Assembly: GCF_905171765.1 (NCBI RefSeq)
Contig: NC_053392.1
Span: 447,916,837-447,980,836 of the forward strand
Length of the DNA: 64,000 bases
Source of the DNA: Bufo bufo
Taxonomy: Eukaryota > Chordata > Amphibia > Anura > Bufonidae
Direction: 5' to 3'
Positions within the stretch are counted from its first letter, which is position 1; every line of letters begins with the position of its first letter. The notes under the pieces are model-generated. The model saw nothing but the letters and a program-made list of their open reading frames with translations, did not search any database and was not told the DNA's origin. Positions 1 through 8,857 of this stretch are shown piece by piece. The position numbers and the translations under genes are program-made.

Positions 1-813
1 TTCCAGTGGTGGGTGACGTGAAGCCTGATTCTCTGCTATGATATGAAGACTGATTCTCTGCTGACATGAAGCCTGAATCTCTGTTATGGGACCTCTCTCC
101 TCTGTCTGGGTGCCGGGGCCTAAAAATATCTGACAGTGGCCTGTTCCAGTGGTGGGTGACATGAATAATGATTCTCTGCTATGACATGAAGACTGATTCT
201 CTGCTGACATGAAGCCTGAATCTCTGTTATGGGACCTCTCTCCTCTGTCTGGGTGCCGGGGCCTAAAAATATCTGACAGTGGCCTGTTCCAGTGGTGGGT
301 GACATGAAGCCTGATTCTCTGCTATGACATGAAGACTGATTCTCTGCTGACATGAAGCCTGAATCTCTGTTATGGGACCTCTCTCCTCTGCCTGGGTGCC
401 TGGGCCTAAATATGTGACAATGGACTGTTCCAGTGGTGGGTGACTTGAAGCCTGATTCTCTGCTATGACATGAAGACTGATTCTCTGCTGACATGAAGCC
501 TGAATCTCTGTTATGGGACCTCTCTCCTCTGTCTGGGTGTCGGGGCCTAAAAATATCTGACAGTGGCCTGTTCCAGTGGTGGGTGACATGAAGCCTGATT
601 CTCTGCTATGACATGAAGACTGATTCTCTGCTGACATGAAGCCTGAATCTCTGTTATGGGACCTCTCTCCTCTGCCTGGGTACCTGGGCCTAAATATTTG
701 ACAATGGACTGTTCCAGTGGTGGGTGACATGAAGCCTGATTCTCTGCTATGACATGAAGACTGAGTCTCTGCTGACATGAAGCCTGAATCTCTGCTATGG
801 GACCTTTCTCCAA
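1..813. repeat. Minisatellite of 141-143 bp units, about 5.7 copies
   Basis: The anchor TTCCAGTGGTGGGTGAC recurs at 1, 144, 287, 428, 571 and 712, giving periods of 143, 143, 141, 143 and 141 bp. Each unit contains smaller degenerate repeats of a CATGAAG-CTGA-TCTCTGCT type. The array lies in the subterminal 3' part of hAT-A. The same array in reverse complement occurs inside hAT-F at 35196-35640, so it belongs to the transposon family. Long open frames crossing it on the minus strand are a by-product of the repeat. Confidence 0.95.
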
Positions 814-1098
814 TTGATATTGGTTAATTTTTATTTTATTTTTATTTTAATTCATTTCCCTATCCACATTTGTTTGCAGGGGATTTAACTACATTTTGCT
901 GCCTTTTGCAGCCCTCTAGCCCTTTACTGGGCTGTTTTACAGCCTTTTTAGTGCCGAAAAGTTTGTGTCCCCATTGACTTCAATGGGGTTCGGGTTCGGG
1001 ACTAAGTTAGGGTCGGGTTCAGATCCCGAACCCGAACATTTCCTGGAAGTTCGGCCGAACTTCTAGAACCCGAACATCCAGGTGTTCGCTCAACTCTA
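1..1098 (+). mobile_element. hAT-A: 3' end of a hAT transposon, cut by the window start
   Basis: The stretch ends in CGCTCAACTCTA at 1098, the reverse complement of the TAGAGTTGAGCG terminus that opens hAT-F at 34914. The preceding 280 bases (about 814-1098) match, in reverse complement, the first 280 bases of hAT-F, including the paired TTCGGGTTCG and AAGTTCGGCCGAACTT motifs. The minisatellite follows in the same order as in hAT-F. Orientation is therefore transposase on the + strand, with the coding part upstream of the window. The left TSD is not visible. Confidence 0.9.
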
Positions 1099-1117
1099 GC
1101 CAGAAGTATACTGTCAT

Positions 1118-1233
1118 GTATTAAAAGTGGCATGGATTCACAGGACAGAGACATAGTATTTCCACTCTAGAAAGTTTTGGTGCAGCCTCATCTGGAATAT
1201 GCAGTTGATTTCTGGGCATCAGTTCTTAAATAG
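1118..1233 (+). pseudogene. Degenerate LINE reverse-transcriptase C-terminal scrap (CR1/L2-like)
   Basis: Frame 1171-1233 reads KVLVQPHLEYAVDFWASVLK and then stops. This resembles the segment after the RT domain of CR1/L2-type LINEs; the CR1 at 42295-45426 has SLVRPHMEYCVQFWAPV at the same place. Only about 40 codons survive. It is a fossil fragment next to the hAT-A end. Confidence 0.6.
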
Positions 1234-1870
1234 TGATGATCGGAAGGGGCAATATTTGAATTCGCGCTATATCATGAATCTTTAGGAAATTCTTGGCAAA
1301 TATTTTTTTGATTTTGTGACATTCTTTTTGATTGCGTTATTATGCGCGCGCGCATATACACACATACACGCACATTAGCTACATAAGTGATGAAAATGGT
1401 TGGCAGTAACTTTCGAGATAGTGAGGAACAACTCTTGATCACGGTAAGTAATTGTACATTACAGCACTGTTTTAGATTAAAATTCCATGCATGTCATAAC
1501 AATAGTTTTATATGCAGATAGAGTTTTTCAAAGTATTAGAGATCGCGCAAATCGCCTCTATTGATTCGAATATTTTAGCGCAATTTATACAACTTCACCT
1601 TTAATCAGGTCTGACACCATATTACTGATTGTTGAACTTAGTATTGTGACATCACATCGACTATTTCTGTAGCATGTATGTATGGTCAGCAGAGAAATCA
1701 CTCTCACATGCACATTGCAGATTTATTTTCGTGCCACACACTATAACCTATACTATCTAACACTAACTATATGGATTATATATTTCAGCTAACTATCTCT
1801 ATAACCTATACTACACCCTGCACTTGACCCTATCAGCTATTCAGCTACACAATTCCCTATTACTATCTAA
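1234..1870. other. No gene seen; AT-rich degenerate repeat
   Basis: The stretch contains weak internal repetition of CTATCTAA / CTAACTAT / CTATAACCTATACTA (about 1740-1870) and ATTCG-rich words (about 1220-1570). A short TACACACATACACGCAC tract lies near 1350. No open frame of note. It is probably an old non-autonomous transposon, but no termini could be defined. Confidence 0.4.
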
Positions 1871-2063
1871 TAGGATTGAGCGAACCCGAACTGTAAAGTT
1901 TGGGCTCGTACTGAACTTTAAGATTTTTTTGCCCTGGACCCGAACCTGAACATTTCAGTAAAAGTTTGTGTTCGAGTTCGGTGTTCGGTGATTTAATGGT
2001 GCTTTTTGAAAGGCTGCAGGGCAGCCAATCAACAAGCGTTTAATTCATGTGCCCTTAGAAGCC

Positions 2064-2134
2064 ATCACAGCCATGCCTACTAATGGCATGGCTGTGATTG
2101 GACAGTGCAGCATGTGACCCAGACTCTATATAAG
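2064..2134 (+). promoter_or_regulatory. hAT-B promoter: perfect 14-bp hairpin, CCAAT-type motif and TATA box
   Basis: Positions 2064-2077 (ATCACAGCCATGCC) and 2085-2098 form a perfect 14-bp inverted repeat around a 7-nt loop. GATTGG (inverted CCAAT) overlaps its right arm, and TATATAAG follows at 2127-2134. The same block lies about 200-260 bp inside the 5' terminus of hAT-D and hAT-F, and degenerate in hAT-E. Promoter function is inferred from position and motifs. Confidence 0.65.
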
Positions 2135-2679
2135 CTGGAGTCACGTAGCGCCACACATCACTCAGCTCTTATTAGTGTAGGGCTAGGATGCTGCTGCTGT
2201 GAGGGAGAGAATAGGAAAGAATTTGATATCAGAACTTTTTGTTAACTCTGCGATCTACAGCAATTTTTTATTTATTTTTTTGTGGGTGCAATGCAACATT
2301 TTTGTACCCTGCCCTGAGCCCAGTGACACAGAAAAATATGTTTTAATAATAAGTCTGTTAGTTAGGTGGGTGTCAGCGGCCATTTTGTGCAACAGCAGTG
2401 CACCAGCACTGAATATGTGCCAGGGACAATATTTAATCCTGTTTTTTTAGTTAAGTGGGCAACATATACCCAATTTTTAAGTGCACCTGCACTGCATATG
2501 TGCCAGGGGAAGGGGAAATAATATAGGTAATCCGTCTGTGAGTTCAAGGACCCAGGGGGTGACATATTCAAAAAAATTCTGTAAAGTACCCCTGTGCTGA
2601 ATATGTGAGGGTAATCAATTCAGTAAATCCATCTGTTAGATTCTGGGGGGGACAAATTAATTTTTTTTTGCTAAAAAGT

Positions 2680-3000
2680 ACGGTACATTTGCGCCCTGCA
2701 CTGCATTTGTGATAGTGAAAGAAAATCTGTTAAATCCATCTTTTCGTGTCATCTTTTTTTTTCTATAAAGTACCTTTGCGGCCTGCGCTGCATTTCTGAC
2801 AGTCCAATAAAACCGTTAAATACTGCTGTTACATTGATGGTAGAAAACAGCACACTTTTTATGCTAGATAGTACATTTGCGGCCTGCAATGCATTTCTGA
2901 CAGTCCAATAAAACCAGTCAATACTGCTATTACATTGTTGGTTGACGAATAAAAAGAATTGTGACCGTGAAGTAATTGTATTAAATTCACCTGTCACACT
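2680..3000. repeat. 5' leader tandem repeats of hAT-B (about 90-100 bp units)
   Basis: GCATTT(C/G)TGA-type motifs followed by related sequence recur near 2702, 2791 and 2892 between the promoter and the transposase start. Comparable leader arrays of different sequence and period are found in hAT-D, hAT-E and hAT-F. Confidence 0.6.
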
Positions 3001-3138
3001 GTTGTGTGACCTCAAGAAATGTTTTCTCTTTATGACACCGCCACAGCATTACTGTCAGTGAACTTAATTGTTGACTATTGGCCGTTACATTGTCGCCTGA
3101 CATAAACCATCTGTTAGTTTGATAGGTGAACGCAAAGA

Positions 3139-3734
3139 ATGAGGAGAGCATCAAATAAGGGACCTGGGGGTGGTGCGGCTGGTGTTGGTGGAACTCCTGT
3201 TGCAGGGAAAGGACGTGGTCGATCTGTGCCAGCTAAACGAACAAGTGAAACACTTTTCTCAGGTGCGACAAGGCCACAGAACCTTCAGCGTTATTTGGTA
3301 GGCCCGAATGCCGCTCTACGAATGGTGAGGGCAGAACAAGTACAGGCGATAGTAGATTGGGTTGCTGACAGTGCCTCCAGTTCCTTCACATTGTTTCCCA
3401 CCCAGTCTCCTGCAGAAAGATCAGAGTTGGCACCTGCAGCCCATGGCCATTAGTCTTTCACCTCACCACCTTGCAAATCAGTCAAGCAGTCTGAGCCCCA
3501 AGTCATGCAGCAGTCTCTTTTGATGACTCTGCTAGCAGGGTTTCCCAGGGCCATCCACATAGCCCTGTCCCAGAAATGGAAGAGATTGAGTGCACCAATG
3601 CCCAACCACTTATGTTTCAGGATGAGTACATGGGAGGACAACCGCAGCACGTCTAGGATGATGATGAAACACAGGTGCCAACTGCTGTGGCTTTTTTCAG
3701 TATGCAGACTGACAAGGAGGGCAGGGGTGAAGAC
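3139..3734 (+). pseudogene. hAT-B transposase, N-terminal fragment
   Basis: The frame opens with MRRASNKGPG, a Gly/Arg-rich basic start, followed by QNLQRYLVGPNAALRMVR and an acidic Ser/Glu-rich linker. Homologous parts occur in hAT-D (41490 downward), hAT-E (22018 onward) and hAT-F (39148 downward). The frame is lost after residue 104 (stop at 3453) and homology continues in another frame to about 3734. The BED zinc finger and catalytic domain are absent. Confidence 0.85.
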
Positions 3735-3769
3735 ATGTAGCACCCGCGTGGAATTCTCGCCCGTGTGAA

Positions 3770-4111
3770 AGGGGCCTAACTGCTAGGATGGGTGGGCATT
3801 CTGGGGGTTCTATCCGGGAATCTTTACCTTTGTAAATGTGGAACTTTTGGGTGTACCCGGAGCCATACCTTGCCCGTTTGCTAGGCAGGGTACTGGCGGA
3901 ATCCAATCCTCCCTTTGAAAAGTAATAGGGACTCATCTACACAGACACTTTTATCTGGGTTGTACACCTCAGCAAACTCGGTGTTAAAGTGGTCAATGAC
4001 AGGCCTAACTTTGAACAGACGGTCAAATGTTGGGTCGTTTTGGAGTGGGCACTGTGAATTGTTGTTGTAGTGTAGGAATTTCCTAATTGACTCAAATTGC
4101 TTCCGGGTCAT
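3770..4111 (-). pseudogene. piggyBac P1 transposase, middle segment, inverted
   Basis: Minus-strand frames read TRKQFESIRKFLHYNNN, then PVIDHFNTEFAEVYNPDKS, CVDESLLLFKGR and, after a frame change, LPSKRARYG and FHIYKGKD. These match the same order in the full piggyBac P2 (46735-47070), including the first catalytic aspartate (VDES). The part normally following it, starting GKILWDLL, lies on the opposite strand at 4662. At least one frameshift is present. Confidence 0.85.
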
Positions 4112-4133
4112 GGTGTTACTGTCTCACAATGGT

Positions 4134-4452
4134 TATAAGGGAAAATAATAGCATTCTTAATACAGAATGCTTAGTAAAATGTCCATTGAGGGGTTAAAAA
4201 TAATAAGCCAACTTAACTCACCCCATCCACTTGATCGCGTAGTGGATCTCCTCTTCTTTCTACTTTCTTCAGGACCTGGCAGTGACGTCATCAAAGGTCC
4301 TTTAGCCAGGTCCTTAAGAAAGTAGAAAGAAGAGGAAATCTGCTATGCGATCAAGTGGATGGGGTGAGTTAAATTTGTTTATTATTTTTAACCCCTCAAT
4401 GGACATTTTACTAAGCATTCTGTATTAAGAATGCTATTATTTTCCCCTATAA
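4134..4452. mobile_element. Foldback MITE, about 320 bp
   Basis: The ends read TATAAGGGAAAATAATAGC at about 4134 and its near reverse complement at about 4434-4452. The arms extend about 110 bp each, through a GCATTCTTAATACAGAATGC palindrome, AGGGGTTAAAAATAATAA, and a CATCCACTTGATCGC segment. The centre holds TGACGTCA. Non-coding; the TSD is not certain. Confidence 0.75.
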
Positions 4453-4661
4453 AATAATAAAATCTACACAACAACGATCCCAAACCTGAACTTCTGTGAA
4501 GAAGTTCGGGTCTGGGTACCAAACATGTTGATTTTTCTCACACGCGTGCAAAACGCAATAAAACGCTTTGCACTCGCACAGAAAAATAGTGCATTTTCCT
4601 GCAACGTACCCGCATCTTGTCCAGTCCTCACACTCGATGCCCATGTGAAAGAGGCCTTAGT

Positions 4662-5422
4662 GGGAAGATCTTGTGGGACTTACTGCACCCACTGCTGGAT
4701 AAGGGATACCACCTCTATGTGGATAACTATTATACCAACATTCCTCTATTCATGTCCCTAACTGCCAGAGGTACTGTGGCTTGCGGCATAGTGCGGAAAA
4801 ATTTGAAAGGCCTCCTAGATCCCTCGTAGGGCAACCACTGAGAATGGGTGAAAGTAGGGCTTTCCTCCATGAAAACATGCTGGAGGTTGAAGGGAACCTG
4901 TCACCGGGATTTTGTGTATAGAGCTGAGGACATGGGTTGCTAGTTGGCCGCTAGCACATCCGCAATATCCAGTCCCCATAGCTCTGTGTGCTTTTATTGT
5001 CTCAAAAAAACTATTTGATCCATATGCAAATTAACCCGAGATGAGTCCTGTATGTGAGATGAGTCAAAGACAGGACTCATCTCAGGTTAATTTTCATATG
5101 TATCAAATCGGTTTTTTTACACAATAAAAGCACACAGAGCTATGGGGACTGGGTATTGCGGATGTGCTAGCGGCCATCTAGCAATCATTGTCCTCAGCTC
5201 TATACACAAAATCCCGGTGACAGGTTCCCTTTAAGTACAAGGACAAGAGGGATGTCCTTTTACTGACCACCATTCACACTAACGCCAGTTCCCCTGCTCC
5301 TGTATGAGGTACCACTACCCCCAAACCAGTTTGTATCCTGGACTGCAACAGGCACATGGGAGGGGTAGATCTTTATGATCAACTTCTGAAGCCCTTCAGT
5401 GCCACGCGAAAACGAAAGTGTG
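4662..5422 (+). pseudogene. piggyBac P1 transposase, central to late segment
   Basis: Frames read GKILWDLLHPLLDKGYHLYV followed by DNYYTN, which includes the second catalytic aspartate (YVDN), and end in a stop near 4829. After the MITE at 4891-5230 the homology resumes with KYKDKRDVLLLTTIHTNAS and RHMGGVDLYDQLLKPFSATRK, which includes the third aspartate (GGVD). It is cut at 5422 by gypsy-1 and resumes at 8132. Stops and frame changes show it is dead. Confidence 0.85.
4891..5230. mobile_element. piggyBac-type foldback MITE, about 340 bp
   Basis: Both ends read AGGGAACCTGTCACCGGGAT in inverted orientation, flanked by TTGA (4887-4890) and TTAA (5231-5234), consistent with a TTAA target with one mutation. 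The two arms (about 4891-5040 and 5080-5230) are near-perfect inverted copies, so the element is one long palindrome. It interrupts the P1 transposase. Confidence 0.85.
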
Positions 5423-5994
5423 TGTCACGGGAAGGGAAGGTAGAAGGAAGTGCACCCCCTAGACTGCCACCCTCAACCCTGTCTCTGCCTACTTGCACCA
5501 CCCGCCCTAGGTGACGGGGCGCAACTGGGCAACAGTCTCTAACCTCCGTAAGTGCTGGGTAGGGGAGGAAGGAACAGAGAGGGTACTGGACAGCTAGGCA
5601 GAGAATGGTACGCGAGATGCAGGCAGACAAATGGACAAAGAAGTGGACAAGAGAGAGGTACCCTGTGAAGGAGAAGGCAAAGGCGGGTCAGCTAGCCGAG
5701 GTCAGTCTGGGAGGTCACGTCAATACAAAGGGAAGAGGCAGGTGGCAAATCCGAGAACGAGCTGAGGTCAGAATCCGAGATGTAGCGTCAAAACCTAGGG
5801 AGCAGGCAAAGGGAGGTCAGGAAACGGTCAAGGTCAAATTCCAGAGGTCAATCAATAGAGTAGCTAATTATACACACAGCCTAAGAGACTAAAATCACAG
5901 GCAACCTGTAGCCAGCAGGCCGCCTGTACTTATAGTGGGGAGTGAGGGTCATGTGACGTGGCCAGCATCACATGACTGACAGACAGACAAGTCT
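5423..5994 (-). repeat. gypsy-1 3' LTR, truncated
   Basis: This is about 90% identical to 7452-7980 from TGTCACGG through the GACAGACAGACAAGTC motif. At 5994 it passes directly into RT coding sequence. The roughly 140 bp that complete the other LTR (to 8131) are missing, which on the minus strand is the outer end of U3. It has about 65 bp around 5910-5965 that the other copy lacks. Confidence 0.85.
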
Positions 5995-6006
5995 GGATAT
6001 AATCTC

Positions 6007-7431
6007 TCATGGCACTGCGTTCAGGGCCAGAAAGATTGTAAATCCACCCCTTAGGAAATTTAGACTCAGGAACCAACTCAATGGCGCAGTCATAAGACAT
6101 ATGGGAGGGAGAATATCTGTCTCAGCAGTGGAAAAAACATCATGAAAGTCAGCAATAAAGTGAGGAATGACATCTAAAGAAACCCCAGCTTGAATTACAG
6201 TTAAGCAAGAACTACAGTTGGAACCCCATTTCTCTAACTCGCCCGAACTCCAATTGATGACCTGGTTTTGTTGCTGAAGCCAGGGCATGCCTAGTACTAC
6301 CTGAACAGGAAAATTCTCTAGAACAAAAAAGGAACATTTCTCTGAGTGGCAGACCCCAACAGACAGGATTATCTCGGGAGTACGGAGCTTTACCGTGCCC
6401 CCCAGCAGGGATGTAGAGTCGATGGCGACCACCTGAATCGGGGTGGACAATTTTAGTATTGGGATCCCTACCCGTTCAACAAATTTGAGATCAATAAAAC
6501 TAAATGCTGACCCTGAAACCACAAAAACACTTACTGACCCCTTTAAGACCCCAAAGGCAATTGAGACAGGAAGCAATAGTTTGCTTCTTACCACCTCCGG
6601 AAGTACCTTGTCCTTGGATCCCTCTGACTTTGAAGATCTTCCGGAAGGAGGAGCCTTGGGACACTGATGGACCCAGTGGTCGGAATCGCCACAATAAAAA
6701 CAAGAGCCCCGGGTTCATCCGTCTGAGTCTTCACCTTGGGTTTCGATAGGAGAAACCTCAAACCTTGGAAGGCTATGAGGAGAAAACAAATGTTCCCGCT
6801 GTCTCTCTCTAATCTGTCTGTCTAGTCTGATGGCTAACGTCATGGTTTCCTCTAAGGAGTCAGGACTAGGGTAACAGACCAGCATATCCTTTAACCTCTC
6901 TGTCAACCCTGACCTAAACTGGCATTTAAGGGCTGGTTCGTTCCAACCCGAAGGAACACACCACTTGCAGAACTGGGTACAATAATCCTCCACGGGACGA
7001 TCCCCCTGGGTAAGGGCCTTTAGATTAGACTCAGCCACAGACGCTCGGTCAGGCTCATCGTAAAGGACCCCTAGGGCCTGGAAAAAGAGGTCAACAGAAT
7101 TAAGACACGGGGAATCTGGCGGCAAGGAAAAGGCCCATTCCTGGGGGTCCCCTTGAAGTAAGATGATTATCCCAATCCTTTGTTGGTCAGGACCAGAGGA
7201 GTGAGGTCGTAGTCGGAAATAGAGCTTGCAACTTTCTTTGAAAGCTAAAAAACTCCTGCGGTCACCCGAGAACCGATCGGGTAATTTAATATGCGGTTCC
7301 ACCTGAATGGCGGCGGGAGCGAGAACGGGGGGTGTACGGGCGGTCTCCTGTGCCTGTAACCTTTCCCCTAATTTTTGCACAATTTGAGCAAGACCCTGCA
7401 CATGCTCGGTAAGACTCTGTAGAGGGTCCAT
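6007..7431 (-). pseudogene. gypsy-1 gag-protease-start of RT (one stop, one frameshift)
   Basis: From the ATG at 7431 (MDPLQSLTEHVQ) the frame gives a Ty3-type Gag capsid (FSGDRRSFLAFKESC, GDPQEWAF, SVDLFFQALGVLYDEP), then a TGA at 6715-6717. Just beyond it, in frame, is a CX2CX4HX4C zinc knuckle (CFYCGDSDHWVHQC). The protease follows, with VSGS in place of the catalytic D-S/T-G triad, so that residue is lost. A frameshift near 6105 precedes the RT N-terminal words CAIELVPESKFPKG and SGPER, and the frame breaks at the deletion junction near 5995. It is a broken polyprotein. Confidence 0.88.
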
Positions 7432-7451
7432 GCTAATTAGGCCTGTGATTC

Positions 7452-8131
7452 TGTCACGGGAAGGGAAGGTAGAAGGAAGTGCACCTCCTAGACTGCCACC
7501 CTCAACCCTGTCCCTGCCTATTTGCACCACCCGCCCTAGGTGACGGGGCGCAACTGAGCGACGGTCCCTAACCTCCGTAAGTGCCAGGTAGGGGAGGAAG
7601 GAACAGAAAGGGTACTGGACAGCTAGGCAGAGAATGGTACGTGAGATGCAGGCATACAAATGGACAAGGAAGTGGACAAGAGAGATGTACCCTGTGAAGG
7701 AGAAGGCAAAGGCGGGTCAGCTAGCCGAGGTCAGTCTGGGAGGTCACGTCAATACAAAGGGAAGAGGCAGGTGGCAAATCCGAGAACAAGCCGAGGTCAG
7801 AATCCGAGATGTACTGTCAAAACCAAGGGAGCAGGCAAAGGGAGGTCAGGAAATGGTCAAGGTAAAATTCCAGAGGTCAATCAATAGATTAACTAACAAT
7901 ACACACAGCCTAAGAGACTAAAATCACAGGCAACCTGTAGCCAGCCAGCGTCACATGACCGACAGACAGACAAGTCGAGCATCGAGTGATCAGCTCGGCG
8001 CTCAAGGCAGACCTAGGAGCAGGGAGCCTCCCAGCTAGCAAAGCCGCCCAAACACAGATCCTCGCCCCCGAAGCTAAGCAGCAGGTCTGCGGCTGATGGG
8101 AGACCGAGTGCACCTTCGGCGCCCCGTTACA
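7452..8131 (-). repeat. gypsy-1 5' LTR, complete, 680 bp
   Basis: Begins TGTCACGG and ends TTACA on the + strand, next to the TSD. Compared with the other LTR it has a 65-bp gap near 7945 but retains the outer 140 bp, which contain 5S-rRNA-like words (8042-8115). No classical tRNA primer-binding site is evident after its inner edge at 7451. Confidence 0.85.
8042..8115 (+). ncRNA. 5S rRNA-like internal-promoter fragment inside the gypsy-1 LTR
   Basis: GAAGCTAAGCAG (8070-8081) and GATGGGAGACCG (8095-8106) are identical to the box A and box C parts of the vertebrate 5S rRNA internal control region and lie in the same order. They are 13 nt apart here against about 22 in 5S. Flanking sequence resembles 5S only weakly, so it is not an intact 5S gene. 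It lies antisense to the gypsy-1 coding strand. Confidence 0.6.
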
Positions 8132-8494
8132 GTGTAGTACATAAAGCTGGCCGTACACATTGTACAGATGGCAATGTGCAATGCGTATGTGTTATTTCAA
8201 TCTGCAGGCCACATAGGAACTTTCCTTCAGTACCAAGAGGTGGTTATCAAGACCCTAATTTTAAAAACCCAGGCCGGAGAGGGTCCCAGCACTTCTGGAA
8301 GTCATGGTGCCCGTGTCGTACCAGGGCAACATTTTCCAGGTCAAGTCCCCCAGACAACAAGGAAGGGAAGGACCCAACAAAGATGCAGGGTGTGTTCCAA
8401 AAGGGGGATAAGGAAAGACATAATTTACCACGGCGAAACCTGCCATGAAAAACCTGGCCTGTGCATACCACTCATCCATGGAGTATTCATTTAA
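8132..8494 (+). pseudogene. piggyBac P1 transposase, C-terminal segment with Cys-rich finger
   Basis: Homology resumes after gypsy-1 with the codons for VWYIKLAVHIVQ (the W codon is now TAG), then MAMCNAYVLFQSAGHIGTFL. The end is a Cys-rich C-terminus (CRVCSKRGIRKD and later CHEKPGLC), the cross-brace zinc finger typical of piggyBac transposases. The frame ends at 8494. Joined in register with 5250-5422, this shows that gypsy-1 inserted into a pre-existing transposase. Confidence 0.85.
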
Positions 8495-8541
8495 TTTCAT
8501 CCTTTATGCTCCCTGTAATATTTCCACTTTATATCACTGAT

Positions 8542-8857
8542 TTAGGCTACATGCACACAAACGTATTTTGTTTCCTTGTTCGTTCCGTTTTTTTTTTTGC
8601 GGATAGGATGCAGACCCATTCATTTCAATGGGTCCGCAAAAAATGCGGACAGCACACAATGTGCTGTCCGCATCAGTATGTCTGTTCTGAAGCCCTTCAA
8701 AAAAATAGAACATGTCCTATCCTTGCGGACAAGGATAGGCATAGTTACAATGGATCCACACAAAAAACGGATGACATATGGACGTTATCCATTTTTTTGG
8801 GGCGGATCCGCAATTTACCGACCGCAAAACACATACGATCGTATGCATGTAGCTTTA
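8542..8857. mobile_element. Foldback MITE (TTAGGCTACATGCACAC type)
   Basis: The ends TTAGGCTACATGCACAC and GTATGCATGTAGCTTTA are inverted. Internal words TGCGGACAG, CATTTCAATGGG and GGACAAGGATAGG are arranged palindromically. Related elements lie at 17581-17911, 18552-18870 and probably 20440-20853. A TA or TTA target is likely. Non-coding. Confidence 0.8.

Larger units (their letters stand above)
1871..3734 (+). mobile_element. hAT-B: 5' portion of a hAT transposon, truncated
   Basis: It opens with the terminus TAGGATTGAGCGAACCCGAAC, shared with hAT-D (56631, reverse) and nearly with hAT-E (21444). Order: terminal repeat, promoter with hairpin and TATA box, 5' tandem repeats, then the transposase N-terminus. 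Similarity stops abruptly at about 3734 inside the acidic linker of the transposase, where unrelated MITE and piggyBac sequence begins. No 3' end is found, so the copy is dead. Confidence 0.9.
3735..4661. mobile_element. Split MITE flanking an inverted piece of piggyBac P1
   Basis: The left edge (about 3735-3778, ending GTGTGAAAGGGGCCTAA) and the right edge (about 4470-4661, ending GTGTGAAAGAGGCCTTA) look like two parts of one MITE with a GGCCTCTTTCACA-type terminus. Between them lies a piggyBac transposase segment in inverted orientation and a second MITE. The order suggests that a MITE inserted into P1 and that a later inversion broke it. Confidence 0.5.
5423..8131 (-). mobile_element. gypsy-1: internally deleted Ty3/gypsy retrotransposon
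   Basis: Two direct repeats start TGTCACGGGAAGG at 5423 and 7452. The right one ends CCGTTACA at 8131. The flanks are GTGTG (5418-5422) and GTGTA (8132-8136), a 5-bp TSD with one change, within the P1 codons that read VWY. Coding is on the minus strand: 5' LTR at right, gag, protease and the start of RT, then a deletion that removes most of pol and enters the 3' LTR. The copy is non-autonomous. Confidence 0.9.

Noticed and set aside
120..813. Long minus-strand open frames (up to 171 codons)
   Set aside because: They follow the 141-143 bp minisatellite and repeat the same peptide; no independent sign of coding. The same applies to 35196-35603 on the plus strand.
8042..8115. A functional 5S rRNA gene
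   Set aside because: Only two promoter words match well, their spacing is about 9 nt too short, and the ends and terminator are missing.
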